Below, piece by piece: positions 22,635 to 29,576 of a DNA stretch of 54,711 bases. The notes under the pieces are model-generated. The model had not been told where the DNA came from, made no database searches, and saw nothing but the letters and a program-made list of their open reading frames with translations. The stretch is taken from IMG/VR virus record IMGVR_UViG_3300046513_000178, positions 1 through 54,711 of that record; one strand, written 5' to 3'. The DNA comes from a virus. The number at the start of each line of letters is the position of its first letter. Within the stretch, counting starts at the first letter, position 1. The translations under genes were made by a program, and so were the position numbers.

Positions 22635-22636
22635 AG

Positions 22637-22825
22637 TCATGAGGCGGGACGCGAGTCCCACTGCTGGTTGTAGGACCGGATGTAGTCCCGCACGATTTCG
22701 CAGCATGGCTCGCAGAAGTAGGCCGGGGCCGTCTGTCCGTCGTGCTCCACTGGCCCAATCCACACAACCAAAGTCGTCGTGTGGCACTTCAGGCACCAGC
22801 CGCGGACTAACGGCCGGCGCGTCAC
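22637..22825 (-). CDS. Small zinc-ribbon protein
   Basis: 62 aa, last of three leftward genes. Two C-x2-C pairs (CLKC and CEPC) separated by about 25 residues indicate a zinc ribbon; a helix (IVRDYIRSYNQQWDS) follows. It overlaps the upstream gene's stop (TGA/ATG). Similar small proteins are common in Streptomyces genomes and mobile elements. Function unknown. Confidence 0.78.
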   Translation of the reverse strand: MTRRPLVRGWCLKCHTTTLVVWIGPVEHDGQTAPAYFCEPCCEIVRDYIRSYNQQWDSRPAS

Positions 22826-23052
22826 TTCGGTTCCACGATCGCGTAGTCCTCGAAGATGCGCTGGAAGCGCTTGTGCCCTGTCTGGGCAGTGTGCTCGGCC
22901 ATCCAGTCGTTAGCGGCCTCGTCGCCGCCCAGCACGGGGGATGCCGCCTTGCACTCCACTTCGTCCCCAGACACGCAGACGGCCTTCCAGGTCAGTTCCC
23001 CGGACGGGTCCTGCTTGGTCACGTAGTCGATGAACCTCAGCACTGCTCTCAC
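22822..23052 (-). CDS. Small Streptomyces-type protein of unknown function
   Basis: 76 aa. The pattern 'VLRFIDYVTKQDPSGELTWKAVCVSGDEVECKAASPVLGGDEAANDWMAEHTAQTGHKRFQRIFEDYAIVEP' has a C-x(n)-C pair and the 'W-x-x-x-H-x-x-x-T-x-H-x-x-F' finish. It resembles a family of small proteins often encoded beside HTH regulators in Streptomyces (recall, not checked). Start overlaps the upstream stop. Confidence 0.8.
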   Translation of the reverse strand: MRAVLRFIDYVTKQDPSGELTWKAVCVSGDEVECKAASPVLGGDEAANDWMAEHTAQTGHKRFQRIFEDYAIVEPK

Positions 23053-23417
23053 AGGACGATGTGCCCGATCTTCTTCGCATAGACCTTCAAGAGCGCCTGG
23101 GTGAAGACACCCGTGTCCCGCATGTACTCGAAGGCTGTGTAGGTCGTCGTCAGCCCCGTAGGACGCTTCGGTTTGTCCAGGTGGGCATACGCCATGCGGT
23201 ACAGCTTCATGACCTCCTCGTTGTCCTCCGCCCCGAGGTCTTCGGACAGGAGCAGGGACAGGAGCCCGATCACCCGAGTCGTCTTGAAGTCGATGTCCTC
23301 ACGGGTGGAAGTGCTCAGCTCCATGGCCAGCACATCGTTCGTGACGGCAGTGATCGTCTCGACGTCGATAGCGCTGCTGTCACCTGTCTCAGACTCATGG
23401 ATCACGCTGAACACCAC
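23049..23417 (-). CDS. Unknown protein, first gene of the leftward trio
   Basis: 122 aa from GTG 23417 with GGAGAAGC upstream. Predicted all-helical (MYAHLDKPKRP, FEYMRDTGVFTQALLKVYAKKIGH). No family recognised. It is divergent from the HTH/TPR regulator at 23530, with 112 bp between, so they likely share control. Confidence 0.78.
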   Translation of the reverse strand: MVFSVIHESETGDSSAIDVETITAVTNDVLAMELSTSTREDIDFKTTRVIGLLSLLLSEDLGAEDNEEVMKLYRMAYAHLDKPKRPTGLTTTYTAFEYMRDTGVFTQALLKVYAKKIGHIVL

Positions 23418-23529
23418 GCTTCTCCCTCCGGTGATCTCTCACGCCATACGTAACCGTGTGCTCACGCACGGCGGTACCTTGGGAACCGAGGCAGGACATG
23501 AAAGCCATGAAAGTTGCCGGGGGTTGACG

Positions 23530-24864
23530 ATGGCTCAGAAGAAGCCGAACGAGGGCCTGGCCCGTCTCCTGCGCGAGGCCAACTGGACCGAGAGCCAGCT
23601 AGCCAGTGCCGTGAACAAGGTAGGCACGGAGGTAGGCCGGCCGTCGCGGTATGAGCAATCCGCGGTGAACCACTGGACCCGAGGCACCATGCCCCGGAAA
23701 GAGGCCAGGGCCGCGATCCTCGAAGCGTTCTCCCGTCGTCTCTTCCGCCCCGTCACGCACGCCGAGGCAGGGTTCCCCGCCCCAGAAGGCAATGGATCTC
23801 CACTAGGTACGGTGGAAGGTCTCTTGGACCTGGGGAGGCAAGACATGGACCCGTCTCGAAGGAGCGTCCTGGGCGCAGCCCTGTTCTCCGTGGCGCTGAC
23901 CATTCCCGACTGGCCCGACGTCGTGGGGCGCACCGAGGCGTTCGCGGCGGGCAGGGCGACGCGTATCGGCATGGGCGAAGTGCAGATGGTCGAGGCGATG
24001 ACCGAGCGCGTGAGCGGCCTGGACGACGAGTTTGGCGGCCGACATGCCCGCCCCATGGCTGCCACCTTCCTCGTGAACACTGTCGCGGGCTATCTGAAGG
24101 CCCAGGCGCCTGACTACGTGCGCAAGGCGATGATGAGCGCCGCTTCCGACCTCTGCTACCTCACTGGCTACATGGCAGTGGACGAAGGACTTCACGGCCT
24201 GGCTCAGCGGTACTACCTCAAGGCCCTGGAACTGGCCGGGGCCGCAGATGACCACCTGACCTACTGCACGACGCTCCGGGGCATGTCCGTGCAAGCGGTA
24301 GACCTCGGTCATGGGACCCATGCAATGCGTCTTGCCGACGCCGCGGCAGCAGCCTCCCCACAGGCCGGCCCCCGAATGCGGGCCTTCCTCGCAGGACAGC
24401 AGGCACACTCCGCTGCACAGCTCGGAAATAGGGACGAGGCCCTTCGGTACATGAAGGAAGCGGAAAAGGCGATGGAGGTGGCCGAGTCCCAGAGCAAGGC
24501 GTTCGGCTCCTACGACCCGTCCTCCCTCATGTACCACCTCGCACAGGTCCGTCACGAGCTGGGCGACGATGCCGGGGCCGTTGAGTCCATGATCGAGTCA
24601 AACCAGCTTCGACACAGCGTCTATAGGCGTGCTAAGGTGCGCCACCTCGGTTTGACAGCAGAGCGTCAGCTTGCTATAGGGCACCTCGAAGCCGCAGTGA
24701 AGTCCTGGGATGCCGCTTTGGACGATTATCCGGTGGTTCAGTCCGGTAGGTGCGATGAGCGTATGCGGGAAATGGTCTCCGTACTCACCCCCCACTCGAA
24801 GAACGTGCAGGTCAAGGCACTTCTGTCGCGTGCCAGGGCTGTAGGAGTCCCTGTAGCAGTCTGA
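23530..24864 (+). CDS. HTH (XRE-type) regulator with TPR-like repeats
   Basis: 444 aa from ATG 23530 (an upstream-open frame is ignored). The N-terminus is an XRE-like HTH (LARLLREANWTESQLASAVNKVGTEVG...SAVNHWTRGTMPRKEARAAILEAFSRRL). A linker with SRRSVLGAALFSVAL follows, then helical TPR-like repeats to the end (YYLKALELAGAADDHLTYCTTLRGM, AAQLGNRDEALRYMKEAEKAM). This architecture is typical of Streptomyces developmental and plasmid/phage regulators. Divergent from three small genes; it could control lysogeny or a host interaction. Confidence 0.85.
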   Translation: MAQKKPNEGLARLLREANWTESQLASAVNKVGTEVGRPSRYEQSAVNHWTRGTMPRKEARAAILEAFSRRLFRPVTHAEAGFPAPEGNGSPLGTVEGLLDLGRQDMDPSRRSVLGAALFSVALTIPDWPDVVGRTEAFAAGRATRIGMGEVQMVEAMTERVSGLDDEFGGRHARPMAATFLVNTVAGYLKAQAPDYVRKAMMSAASDLCYLTGYMAVDEGLHGLAQRYYLKALELAGAADDHLTYCTTLRGMSVQAVDLGHGTHAMRLADAAAAASPQAGPRMRAFLAGQQAHSAAQLGNRDEALRYMKEAEKAMEVAESQSKAFGSYDPSSLMYHLAQVRHELGDDAGAVESMIESNQLRHSVYRRAKVRHLGLTAERQLAIGHLEAAVKSWDAALDDYPVVQSGRCDERMREMVSVLTPHSKNVQVKALLSRARAVGVPVAV

Positions 24865-24868
24865 GGCC

Positions 24869-24893
24869 GGCCCCCCTCTTGGGTGAGGGGGCC
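24869..24893 (+). terminator. Terminator after the TPR regulator
   Basis: GGCCCCCCTC and GAGGGGGCC pair (one bulged C) around TTGGGT, five bases after the TGA. No T-run follows. Confidence 0.65.
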
Positions 24894-25683
24894 AGTGCAT
24901 AAGTAACAGCTCATCAGACTCTCTGTCTGAGGGTATATAAACCCCTTACAAAAAAGATGTATGTGTCAGCGGGCACTTTTAGAGGACGTCAGAGCCTCAA
25001 AGTGTGCCGCGGATCACCCCCACCCTCTTAATTCATTCATTCAGATGCCCTGACGAGGCGTCAGCGAGCCCAAACGGGCCGGTCAGAGGCCCTGAGAGCC
25101 GCCAGGAGGGCCCAGAAGGGGGTCTGAGGGGGGTTGGGAGGGGTTAGGGGCCGACAGGCCGGCACCGAGCTGTCTGCGGGCTTCAAATTCCTTAAACTCG
25201 TACACGTATCGAGGACAGCACCCCCGGTGGGTCCTCTCTGTATGCATGTATGTATTACCCCCGTGTGTGTATGTGTATGCACGAATGAATGAATACCTAT
25301 CCGGGGGCTTTATTCATTCACTCAGGCACGAGGGGTGAGGTAGCGCTCACGCTCGGCAACGTTCGGTGTGCTGGCCGGACGGTTGGGGGGTGCCTAGGGG
25401 TGCCGACAGGGCTACCTACTGGCGAGTAATGGTCAAGTGTGTGTAAAGCCTGGACCATGAGCGACCCAATGAATGAATAAAGGCAGGGTCAAGTCGAGGC
25501 CCTTTAGGTAAAGCATAGGCAAAGGTAAATCGCCGCCTTTGGACGTGCCAGCCCTTCCCTATGTGGCCTGCGTCACAGGGGTGGGGGGTATAAGTGTCCG
25601 TATTACCCACCTATGCCATATTGACATTCCCCTGCATGGTGATCTATCACGCGCATCTTCCCTACTTAGAGTGTGGGCAGGAA

Positions 25684-25725
25684 GTTGCTTCGGGAGTTGC
25701 TTCGGGGGGTGGCTAGACCTAATGT
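25684..25725 (+). promoter_or_regulatory. Tandem motif with a -10 hexamer (promoter)
   Basis: Copies at 25684 and 25696 (12-bp period). TTGCTT of the second (25697-25702) is followed after 17 bp by TAATGT (25720-25725), a good -10. The predicted start near 25732 coincides with ATG 25731, which opens a 17-codon basic peptide (MSPQRPRGKPLRKYRPR) ending at a CCCCGC-TAA-GCGGGG hairpin. The product may be a leaderless peptide or a short RNA. Confidence 0.6.
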
Positions 25726-26265
25726 TCTCCATGTCGCCACAACGACCGCGAGGAAAGCCCCTCCGGAAGTACCGCCCCCGCTAAGCGGGGAGATCAGGGA
25801 AACCGTAGAGAACGGGCCAGCGCGGACGGAGCGAATGAATTAAAGGGCATGCGTACGGCGTCCCTAGCCCTCACAAGGGGCCATACGACCGGAGCGCGAG
25901 TTACTTGATAACTGAAGAGTGGATAGGGCGTCTGGCAGCGAATAGGCCAGCATCCGAGCGCGAGTACTGACGTCAGTCTCAGTAGGCGCAGCGCTCCCAT
26001 AGCCTCACCGGCACTGTGTAGGCAGTGCGACGGGCATCTATGGGGAAGCGAGCAACGAACAGACCGACTTAGGAAGGGTCCTGGGGGCTACTCAGGAGCG
26101 ATAGGGAAAGCGTGATGACAGGTGTTGACCAGCTAGCTGACAGGGCGTCCTACCCACCTTCTGTCCCATCTAGGGGCCATGAATAGGACACGTCGTCAGC
26201 GTGTGCCGAATAGCCGGACCTGATCACCCGGTATCAATAGATCACCCCTGCTTTACGGGCAAAAA

Positions 26266-26278
26266 GTTGTTTCGAGGG
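26266..26278 (+). promoter_or_regulatory. GTTGYTTCGRGGG motif before the accessory island
   Basis: GTTGTTTCGAGGG; TTGTTT is followed at 16 bp by TAGGGC. It is 283 bp upstream of the first accessory gene, and the intervening leader has no gene. The subtype TTGTTTCGAGGG is shared with the copies at 27145 and 27958. Confidence 0.6.
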
Positions 26279-26560
26279 AGCGACGGGCTAGGGCCTGCGA
26301 TCTCGCCGACTGCACTTGAGAAACGACCCGCTTGCCCAGCTTCACCCTTGCATCACCCTGCAATACCAGCCGACACCACGTGTCCGGCGTGCGACGTAAG
26401 GGGCGACTGATACTCGCCTCTACCGGTCACGGCCCTAAGCGTGTGAGGCGCACACATCGCACGTCGAGTGCGTTTGGTGGGGGCAGTCATTCGACTGCCT
26501 TACGCCATGTCCACTCGAAACGGAAGAGTGGCGAACACAGCAGCCTAGAAAGGCGCGCGA

Positions 26561-26800
26561 ATGCTTGACCAGAAAGTCACGTTCAACGATAAGCGATACG
26601 TCGTGTGGGACGTCTACGGCGTCCACTACCTCACTGGAGAGACGCTTTACACGCTCCGCGCGGTCGACGGTAGCGGGTCCATTTCCGGTATCGGTGCGGG
26701 TGATTGGTCGCCCGTACTGGACGGCTACGGCTCCCGCTACTCGAACCCGCGACTGGACATGGGTCGACCCATGGTCACGTGCACTCTCGACCTGATCTGA
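26561..26800 (+). CDS. Unknown protein, first gene of accessory island
   Basis: 79 aa from ATG 26561 with AGAAAGG upstream. 'QKVTFNDKRYVVWDVYGVHYLTGETLYTLRAVDGSG' suggests a small beta-barrel-like fold. No family recognised. Followed 16 bp later by the next gene. Confidence 0.75.
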   Translation: MLDQKVTFNDKRYVVWDVYGVHYLTGETLYTLRAVDGSGSISGIGAGDWSPVLDGYGSRYSNPRLDMGRPMVTCTLDLI

Positions 26801-26816
26801 GAAGGGAAGTAAGGCA

Positions 26817-27131
26817 ATGCGCACTGACACCCGTAAGGCTTCCTGCGGCTGCACTGTGAAGCGCGGCCAGCACACCTACGAACAGAAGGTGTGGACGGTC
26901 GACGTGTACGACCGTGCGGGCAACCCGCTGGAAACGCTCGACGTCGTGGCGTCGAGTGGCCGGGCCGCTAAGTCGCGGCTCATGGTCGACCTGTACCGGG
27001 CGGGCATCATCGTGACCGCTCAAGGCTGGACGCTCATACCGGCCGGATTCACGACCCGTGAGCGGGAGTGCTGCCGGGATGCCCGGTGGTGCTGGGCATG
27101 CCAGATGCGAGCGGATGAGCGCTGCGCATAG
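26817..27131 (+). CDS. Unknown Cys-rich protein
   Basis: 104 aa from ATG 26817 with GAAGGGAAGTAAGG upstream. An N-terminal CGC pair and C-terminal cluster (CCRDARWCWACQMRADERC) suggest metal binding. The middle is alpha/beta (VWTVDVYDRAGNPLETLDVVASSGRAAKSRLMVDLYRAGI). No family recognised. A motif copy begins 13 bp after the stop. Confidence 0.75.
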   Translation: MRTDTRKASCGCTVKRGQHTYEQKVWTVDVYDRAGNPLETLDVVASSGRAAKSRLMVDLYRAGIIVTAQGWTLIPAGFTTRERECCRDARWCWACQMRADERCA

Positions 27132-27144
27132 CCATGCCCTGAAA

Positions 27145-27175
27145 GTTGTTTCGAGGGAATGAACGGGCCTAGTCG
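27145..27175 (+). promoter_or_regulatory. Motif copy with TAGTCG -10-like hexamer
   Basis: GTTGTTTCGAGGG; TTGTTT (27146-27151), 18 bp, TAGTCG (27170-27175). The hexamer overlaps the base of the TTGATGT stem-loop at 27174, so a start site here would fall within the stem. The same arrangement occurs at 27958. Confidence 0.62.
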
Positions 27176-27204
27176 TATCCCGGCATTGATGTTGCCGGGA
27201 TGCG
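27174..27204 (+). repeat. TTGATGT stem-loop 2
   Basis: CGTATCCCGGCA and TGCCGGGATGCG (12 bp with one T-G pair) around the loop TTGATGT (27186-27192). It is followed by GCTAAGTCTGGTCA and a second small hairpin CTGGTC-AATC-GACCAG, then the ribosome-binding site of the 27257 gene. Confidence 0.8.
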
Positions 27205-27256
27205 GCTAAGTCTGGTCAATCGACCAGCCACATACCTACGCCAGAAAGGCTCCACC

Positions 27257-27955
27257 ATGCTTACTCTCGCCCCTGAATACGGTCACGAAATTGCAGCCTG
27301 GCGTGCCAAGTTCACTGAGGCTGTCGAGGACTACGCGAGTCAGAGCTACGCCTATTCGCTGGGTCACTTCGAGACGGCGGCCGAAGACAACGACTGGGCG
27401 CACATTGGCCTGATCATGGACAACCTTCACCCCGCTTCGTCGTCCACCGACCAGCGCTATTACGGGTACGACACGGCCCGTTGGGCGCAGGGTGCGTCGA
27501 ATGCGGAAGCGATCGAAGAGGCGTTGAACGCTGCGGACGACGGCATGGGTTGGGCCTACGGGCCCGGTGAGACGTACGTCTTTGACGCGGACAATGCGGC
27601 GGTTGCTGCGGTCGTCGCGGAACTGGAAGGGGCGTTGGCCTCTTACGGATGGCTGAACGAAGAGCGCGCTTCCGAGCTGGAAGACGAAGAGAACCACCCG
27701 GACGACTTCACCTGCCACGCGGGCCACGATTGCGGCTGCTATGTGTCGTCTCACGAATGCTCGGACGTGTTCCGGGACGCTGTGGAGTCGGGCGACATCA
27801 CGTCGAAGATGACCGAATGGCACTGCATGTACTGCCAGGAAGACAGGGAGATCGGCCGCGAAGAGCGGGCGGTTATGGCGCTCATCCTGGCCCGGCGGTG
27901 GCACGAAGAAATTCAGGCGGCCGGTCAGACGACCGTGTTCATGTTCGTCGCATAA
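27257..27955 (+). CDS. Large unknown acidic protein of the accessory island
   Basis: 232 aa from ATG 27257 with AGAAAGG upstream. Strongly acidic and Trp/Tyr-rich. The central and C-terminal Cys/His residues (CHAGHDCGCYVSSHECSDVF and WHCMYCQED) could bind zinc. No family recognised. Its leader carries a motif copy, a TTGATGT hairpin and a second hairpin. High acidity beside ArdA would fit a DNA-mimic or anti-defence protein, but this is speculative. Confidence 0.78.
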   Translation: MLTLAPEYGHEIAAWRAKFTEAVEDYASQSYAYSLGHFETAAEDNDWAHIGLIMDNLHPASSSTDQRYYGYDTARWAQGASNAEAIEEALNAADDGMGWAYGPGETYVFDADNAAVAAVVAELEGALASYGWLNEERASELEDEENHPDDFTCHAGHDCGCYVSSHECSDVFRDAVESGDITSKMTEWHCMYCQEDREIGREERAVMALILARRWHEEIQAAGQTTVFMFVA

Positions 27956-27957
27956 AG

Positions 27958-27987
27958 GTTGTTTCGAGGGGTGGACGCTCTTAGTCG
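27958..27987 (+). promoter_or_regulatory. Motif copy with TAGTCG -10-like hexamer
   Basis: GTTGTTTCGAGGG two bases after the previous stop; TTGTTT (27959-27964), 17 bp, TAGTCG (27982-27987), again overlapping the foot of the following TTGATGT stem-loop. Confidence 0.65.
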
Positions 27988-28014
27988 CACTCGCCATTGA
28001 TGTTGGCGAGTGCG
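27986..28014 (+). repeat. TTGATGT stem-loop 3
   Basis: CGCACTCGCCA and TGGCGAGTGCG, a perfect 11-bp stem around TTGATGT (27997-28003). It is followed by GGCTATGTCCGGTCA and a TCCGG/CCGGA hairpin, parallel to the 27174 element although the stem bases differ. Confidence 0.82.
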
Positions 28015-28057
28015 GCTATGTCCGGTCACCCCGGATGCCCGACACATTGGAGGCGCG

Positions 28058-28255
28058 ATGCGCATTCGTAAGTACGTCGCGGGGGCCGCTGCTGCGGTCG
28101 TCCTGGTCCTGGCCGGTCACGTCACGGCGCACACCCCTACCGCGCATGACGGCGGGAGCGTGGCCACGTTCAACGACGGTTTCACCGAGAGCAAGTCGGA
28201 TGACTGCGAGATGGGTTTCGACCCCGCATGTTCCTGGCTCGCCGAGTCCCACTGA
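28058..28255 (+). CDS. Small secreted protein
   Basis: 65 aa from ATG 28058 with TGGAGGCG upstream. N-terminal signal peptide: MRIRK, hydrophobic AAAAVVLVLAGHVTA with AHT/AHD as likely cleavage region. The mature part is short and acidic, with two Cys (CEMGFDPAC) able to form a disulfide. It might act at the cell surface; function unknown. Confidence 0.72.
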   Translation: MRIRKYVAGAAAAVVLVLAGHVTAHTPTAHDGGSVATFNDGFTESKSDDCEMGFDPACSWLAESH

Positions 28256-28277
28256 CACCCCCCAGAAAGGCAACCTC

Positions 28278-28514
28278 ATGTCTCAGTACACCCGTGCCGT
28301 TGTCCTCACCCGTTCTGTACGCACCGTGTGTCAGTGCGGGGAGGGCGCAGAGGTGCGCTGCGTGTCGGATGGCTCGCTTGGGCGAGCCCTCGGCCTTACC
28401 GATCTGCCCACGGAGTCGGACGCCCGTACCGCGCTCGCAGTGTGGGAGGCAACGCACGAATGCGCCCCCACGGTCGCAGAGCTGATGTCCCTTCTCGGTC
28501 TGGACGTGCTCTGA
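28278..28514 (+). CDS. Unknown small protein
   Basis: 78 aa from ATG 28278 with AGAAAGG upstream. A CQCGEGAEVRC cluster sits near the N-terminus and a helical C-terminus (ARTALAVWEATHE...VAELMSLLGLDVL) follows. No family recognised. Two bases separate it from the next start. Confidence 0.7.
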   Translation: MSQYTRAVVLTRSVRTVCQCGEGAEVRCVSDGSLGRALGLTDLPTESDARTALAVWEATHECAPTVAELMSLLGLDVL

Positions 28515-28515
28515 C

Positions 28516-28758
28516 ATGCGACTCACTGACGTGCTGTGGTTCACGGCCGAGTGCGGCGAACCGTCCGGCGTACTCCTGCACTTGGGGACCGGCCCGGAAC
28601 ATGCCTACGTGTTCCCGCCGCGGCCGGTGCGGATGGACGTTGGCGACCTGGTGAACGGCCACGCCCCCTTCATCCCGTGGGACCGCTCAGACGCGGTTCT
28701 GCGGATGCATTACGAACACCTGCGGTCGACGCACCCCGAATCCCTCTACCTGGACTGA
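28516..28758 (+). CDS. Unknown small protein
   Basis: 80 aa from ATG 28516, tightly after the previous gene. Mixed alpha/beta ('LTDVLWFTAECGEPSGVLLHLGTGPEHAYVFPPRPVRMDVG'). No family recognised; arranged as part of the accessory operon. Confidence 0.7.
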   Translation: MRLTDVLWFTAECGEPSGVLLHLGTGPEHAYVFPPRPVRMDVGDLVNGHAPFIPWDRSDAVLRMHYEHLRSTHPESLYLD

Positions 28759-28769
28759 GAGACGCCCCT

Positions 28770-28907
28770 ATGTATGTCGCCCACATCGGCCCGGCCTGGC
28801 ACAAGCGGTTCAACGACTACGCGGAAGCGGTCGAGTACGCGGCCTCTTACGGGCTCCCGCCCGTGTTCGTTGAGCTGAACCTCTACAAGCGCAAGTACAC
28901 CCGCTAG
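28770..28907 (+). CDS. Small protein (45 aa), unknown
   Basis: ATG 28770 with weak GAGAG upstream. The sequence 'YVAHIGPAWHKRFNDYAEAVEYAASYGLPPVFVEL' ends in a basic tail (YKRKYTR). No family recognised. Followed by the 28922 hairpin. Confidence 0.6.
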   Translation: MYVAHIGPAWHKRFNDYAEAVEYAASYGLPPVFVELNLYKRKYTR

Positions 28908-28921
28908 CCGGTCGTGTGCCT

Positions 28922-28950
28922 GGCCCCCGGACGCTCGACGGCCGGGGGCC
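28922..28950 (+). terminator. GGCCCCCGG hairpin before ardA
   Basis: GGCCCCCGG and CCGGGGGCC with an 11-base loop ACGCTCGACGG. The same stem and a similar loop (ACGCAGGCCGG) occur at 35765. There is no T-run here, so termination is uncertain. Confidence 0.55.
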
Positions 28951-28995
28951 TCACTCATCACCGGACGCACCACACCACCTATGAAGGGGCACACC

Positions 28996-29550
28996 ATGCC
29001 GCGTATCTACGTAGCGAGCCTGACCGACTACAACCACGGCGTCTTGCACGGGGAATGGATCGACGCCGACCAGGACCCGGACGCCATACAGGACGACGTC
29101 AACGCCATGTTGGCCGAGTCGCCGACCGCGAAGCGGTACGGGGGCAAGGCTGAAGAGTGGGCGATCCACGATTACGACGAGTTCGACGGTATCGAGCTGG
29201 GGGAGTGGGAGTCGTTCGAGCGGGTCTCTGCGCTGGCATCCCTGTTGAAGGACAAGCCGGCCGTCCTCGTGGCCCATTTCGTTGAGGACGGTCACGCCCT
29301 CGAAGACATCCCCGACCTGATCTCTGACCGCCTCTTGGGCGAGTACGACGAGAGTACGGAACTGCGGGCGGTCGCAGCCCACCACGCCGAAATGTTCGAG
29401 GGACGCTCGGACATCCCCGAGGACATCGCCGCCCACCTGGGCGCGGTCGCCGAGTCCATGGCGCATGACGACATCAACGGTGGCGCGGTCTACACGGTCG
29501 AGGTTCGCGGCCCGTCCGGTGCCTCGTTCTACGTGCTGAGCAACGGCTGA
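28996..29550 (+). CDS. ardA: ArdA-type antirestriction protein
   Basis: 184 aa from ATG 28996 with GAAGGGGC upstream (ATG 28981 in frame is less likely). The ArdA hallmark N-terminus is clear: 'PRIYVASLTDYNHGVLHGEWIDAD', then 'IQDDVNAMLAESP', then 'AEEWAIHDYDEFDGIELGEW'. ArdA proteins are acidic DNA mimics that bind and inhibit type I restriction-modification enzymes. Its presence marks this island as at least partly a counter-defence region. Confidence 0.92.
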   Translation: MPRIYVASLTDYNHGVLHGEWIDADQDPDAIQDDVNAMLAESPTAKRYGGKAEEWAIHDYDEFDGIELGEWESFERVSALASLLKDKPAVLVAHFVEDGHALEDIPDLISDRLLGEYDESTELRAVAAHHAEMFEGRSDIPEDIAAHLGAVAESMAHDDINGGAVYTVEVRGPSGASFYVLSNG

Positions 29551-29576
29551 CGCTCGCCCCTCCCTCTCACATTCAC

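Larger units (their letters stand above)
22167..22636. other. Hairpin-dense noncoding zone
   Basis: No credible ORF in 470 bp, but at least seven stem-loops in a row: 22186-22210, a 22211-22261 three-way junction (CTGTGC/GCACAG enclosing GGCGC-GAA-GCGCC and CGCGAG/CTCGCG), 22291-22326 (GGCCCCG/CGGGGCC), 22369-22385 (GGCACCC-TTC-GGGTGCC), 22419-22451 (TTGATGT loop), 22548-22589 and 22597-22634. Some are terminators; the whole could be a structured RNA or a replication/partition site. Confidence 0.6.
24894..26560. other. 1.7-kb region without recognisable genes
   Basis: ORFs here are short and lack ribosome-binding sites. Visible: TCAGAC-TCTCT-GTCTGA hairpin (about 24914-24930); the 12-mer GATGTATGTGTC at 24956; several ATTCATTC/GAATGAAT microrepeats (25031, 25283, 25311, 25468, 25834); a TTGACA-18-TATCAC promoter-like pair at about 25620-25650; the tandem motif at 25684; CCCCGC-TAA-GCGGGG (about 25776-25790); and a further motif at 26266. 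Possible replication origin, RNA gene or control region. Confidence 0.55.

Noticed and set aside
22167-22640. CRISPR array or direct-repeat spacer structure
   Set aside because: The repeats here are inverted arms of different sequence, with no regularly spaced direct repeats.
25539-25784. 81-codon ORF through the tandem motif
   Set aside because: The frame reads the repeated motif (SCFGSCFG) and has no ribosome-binding site; the motif is better explained as regulatory DNA.
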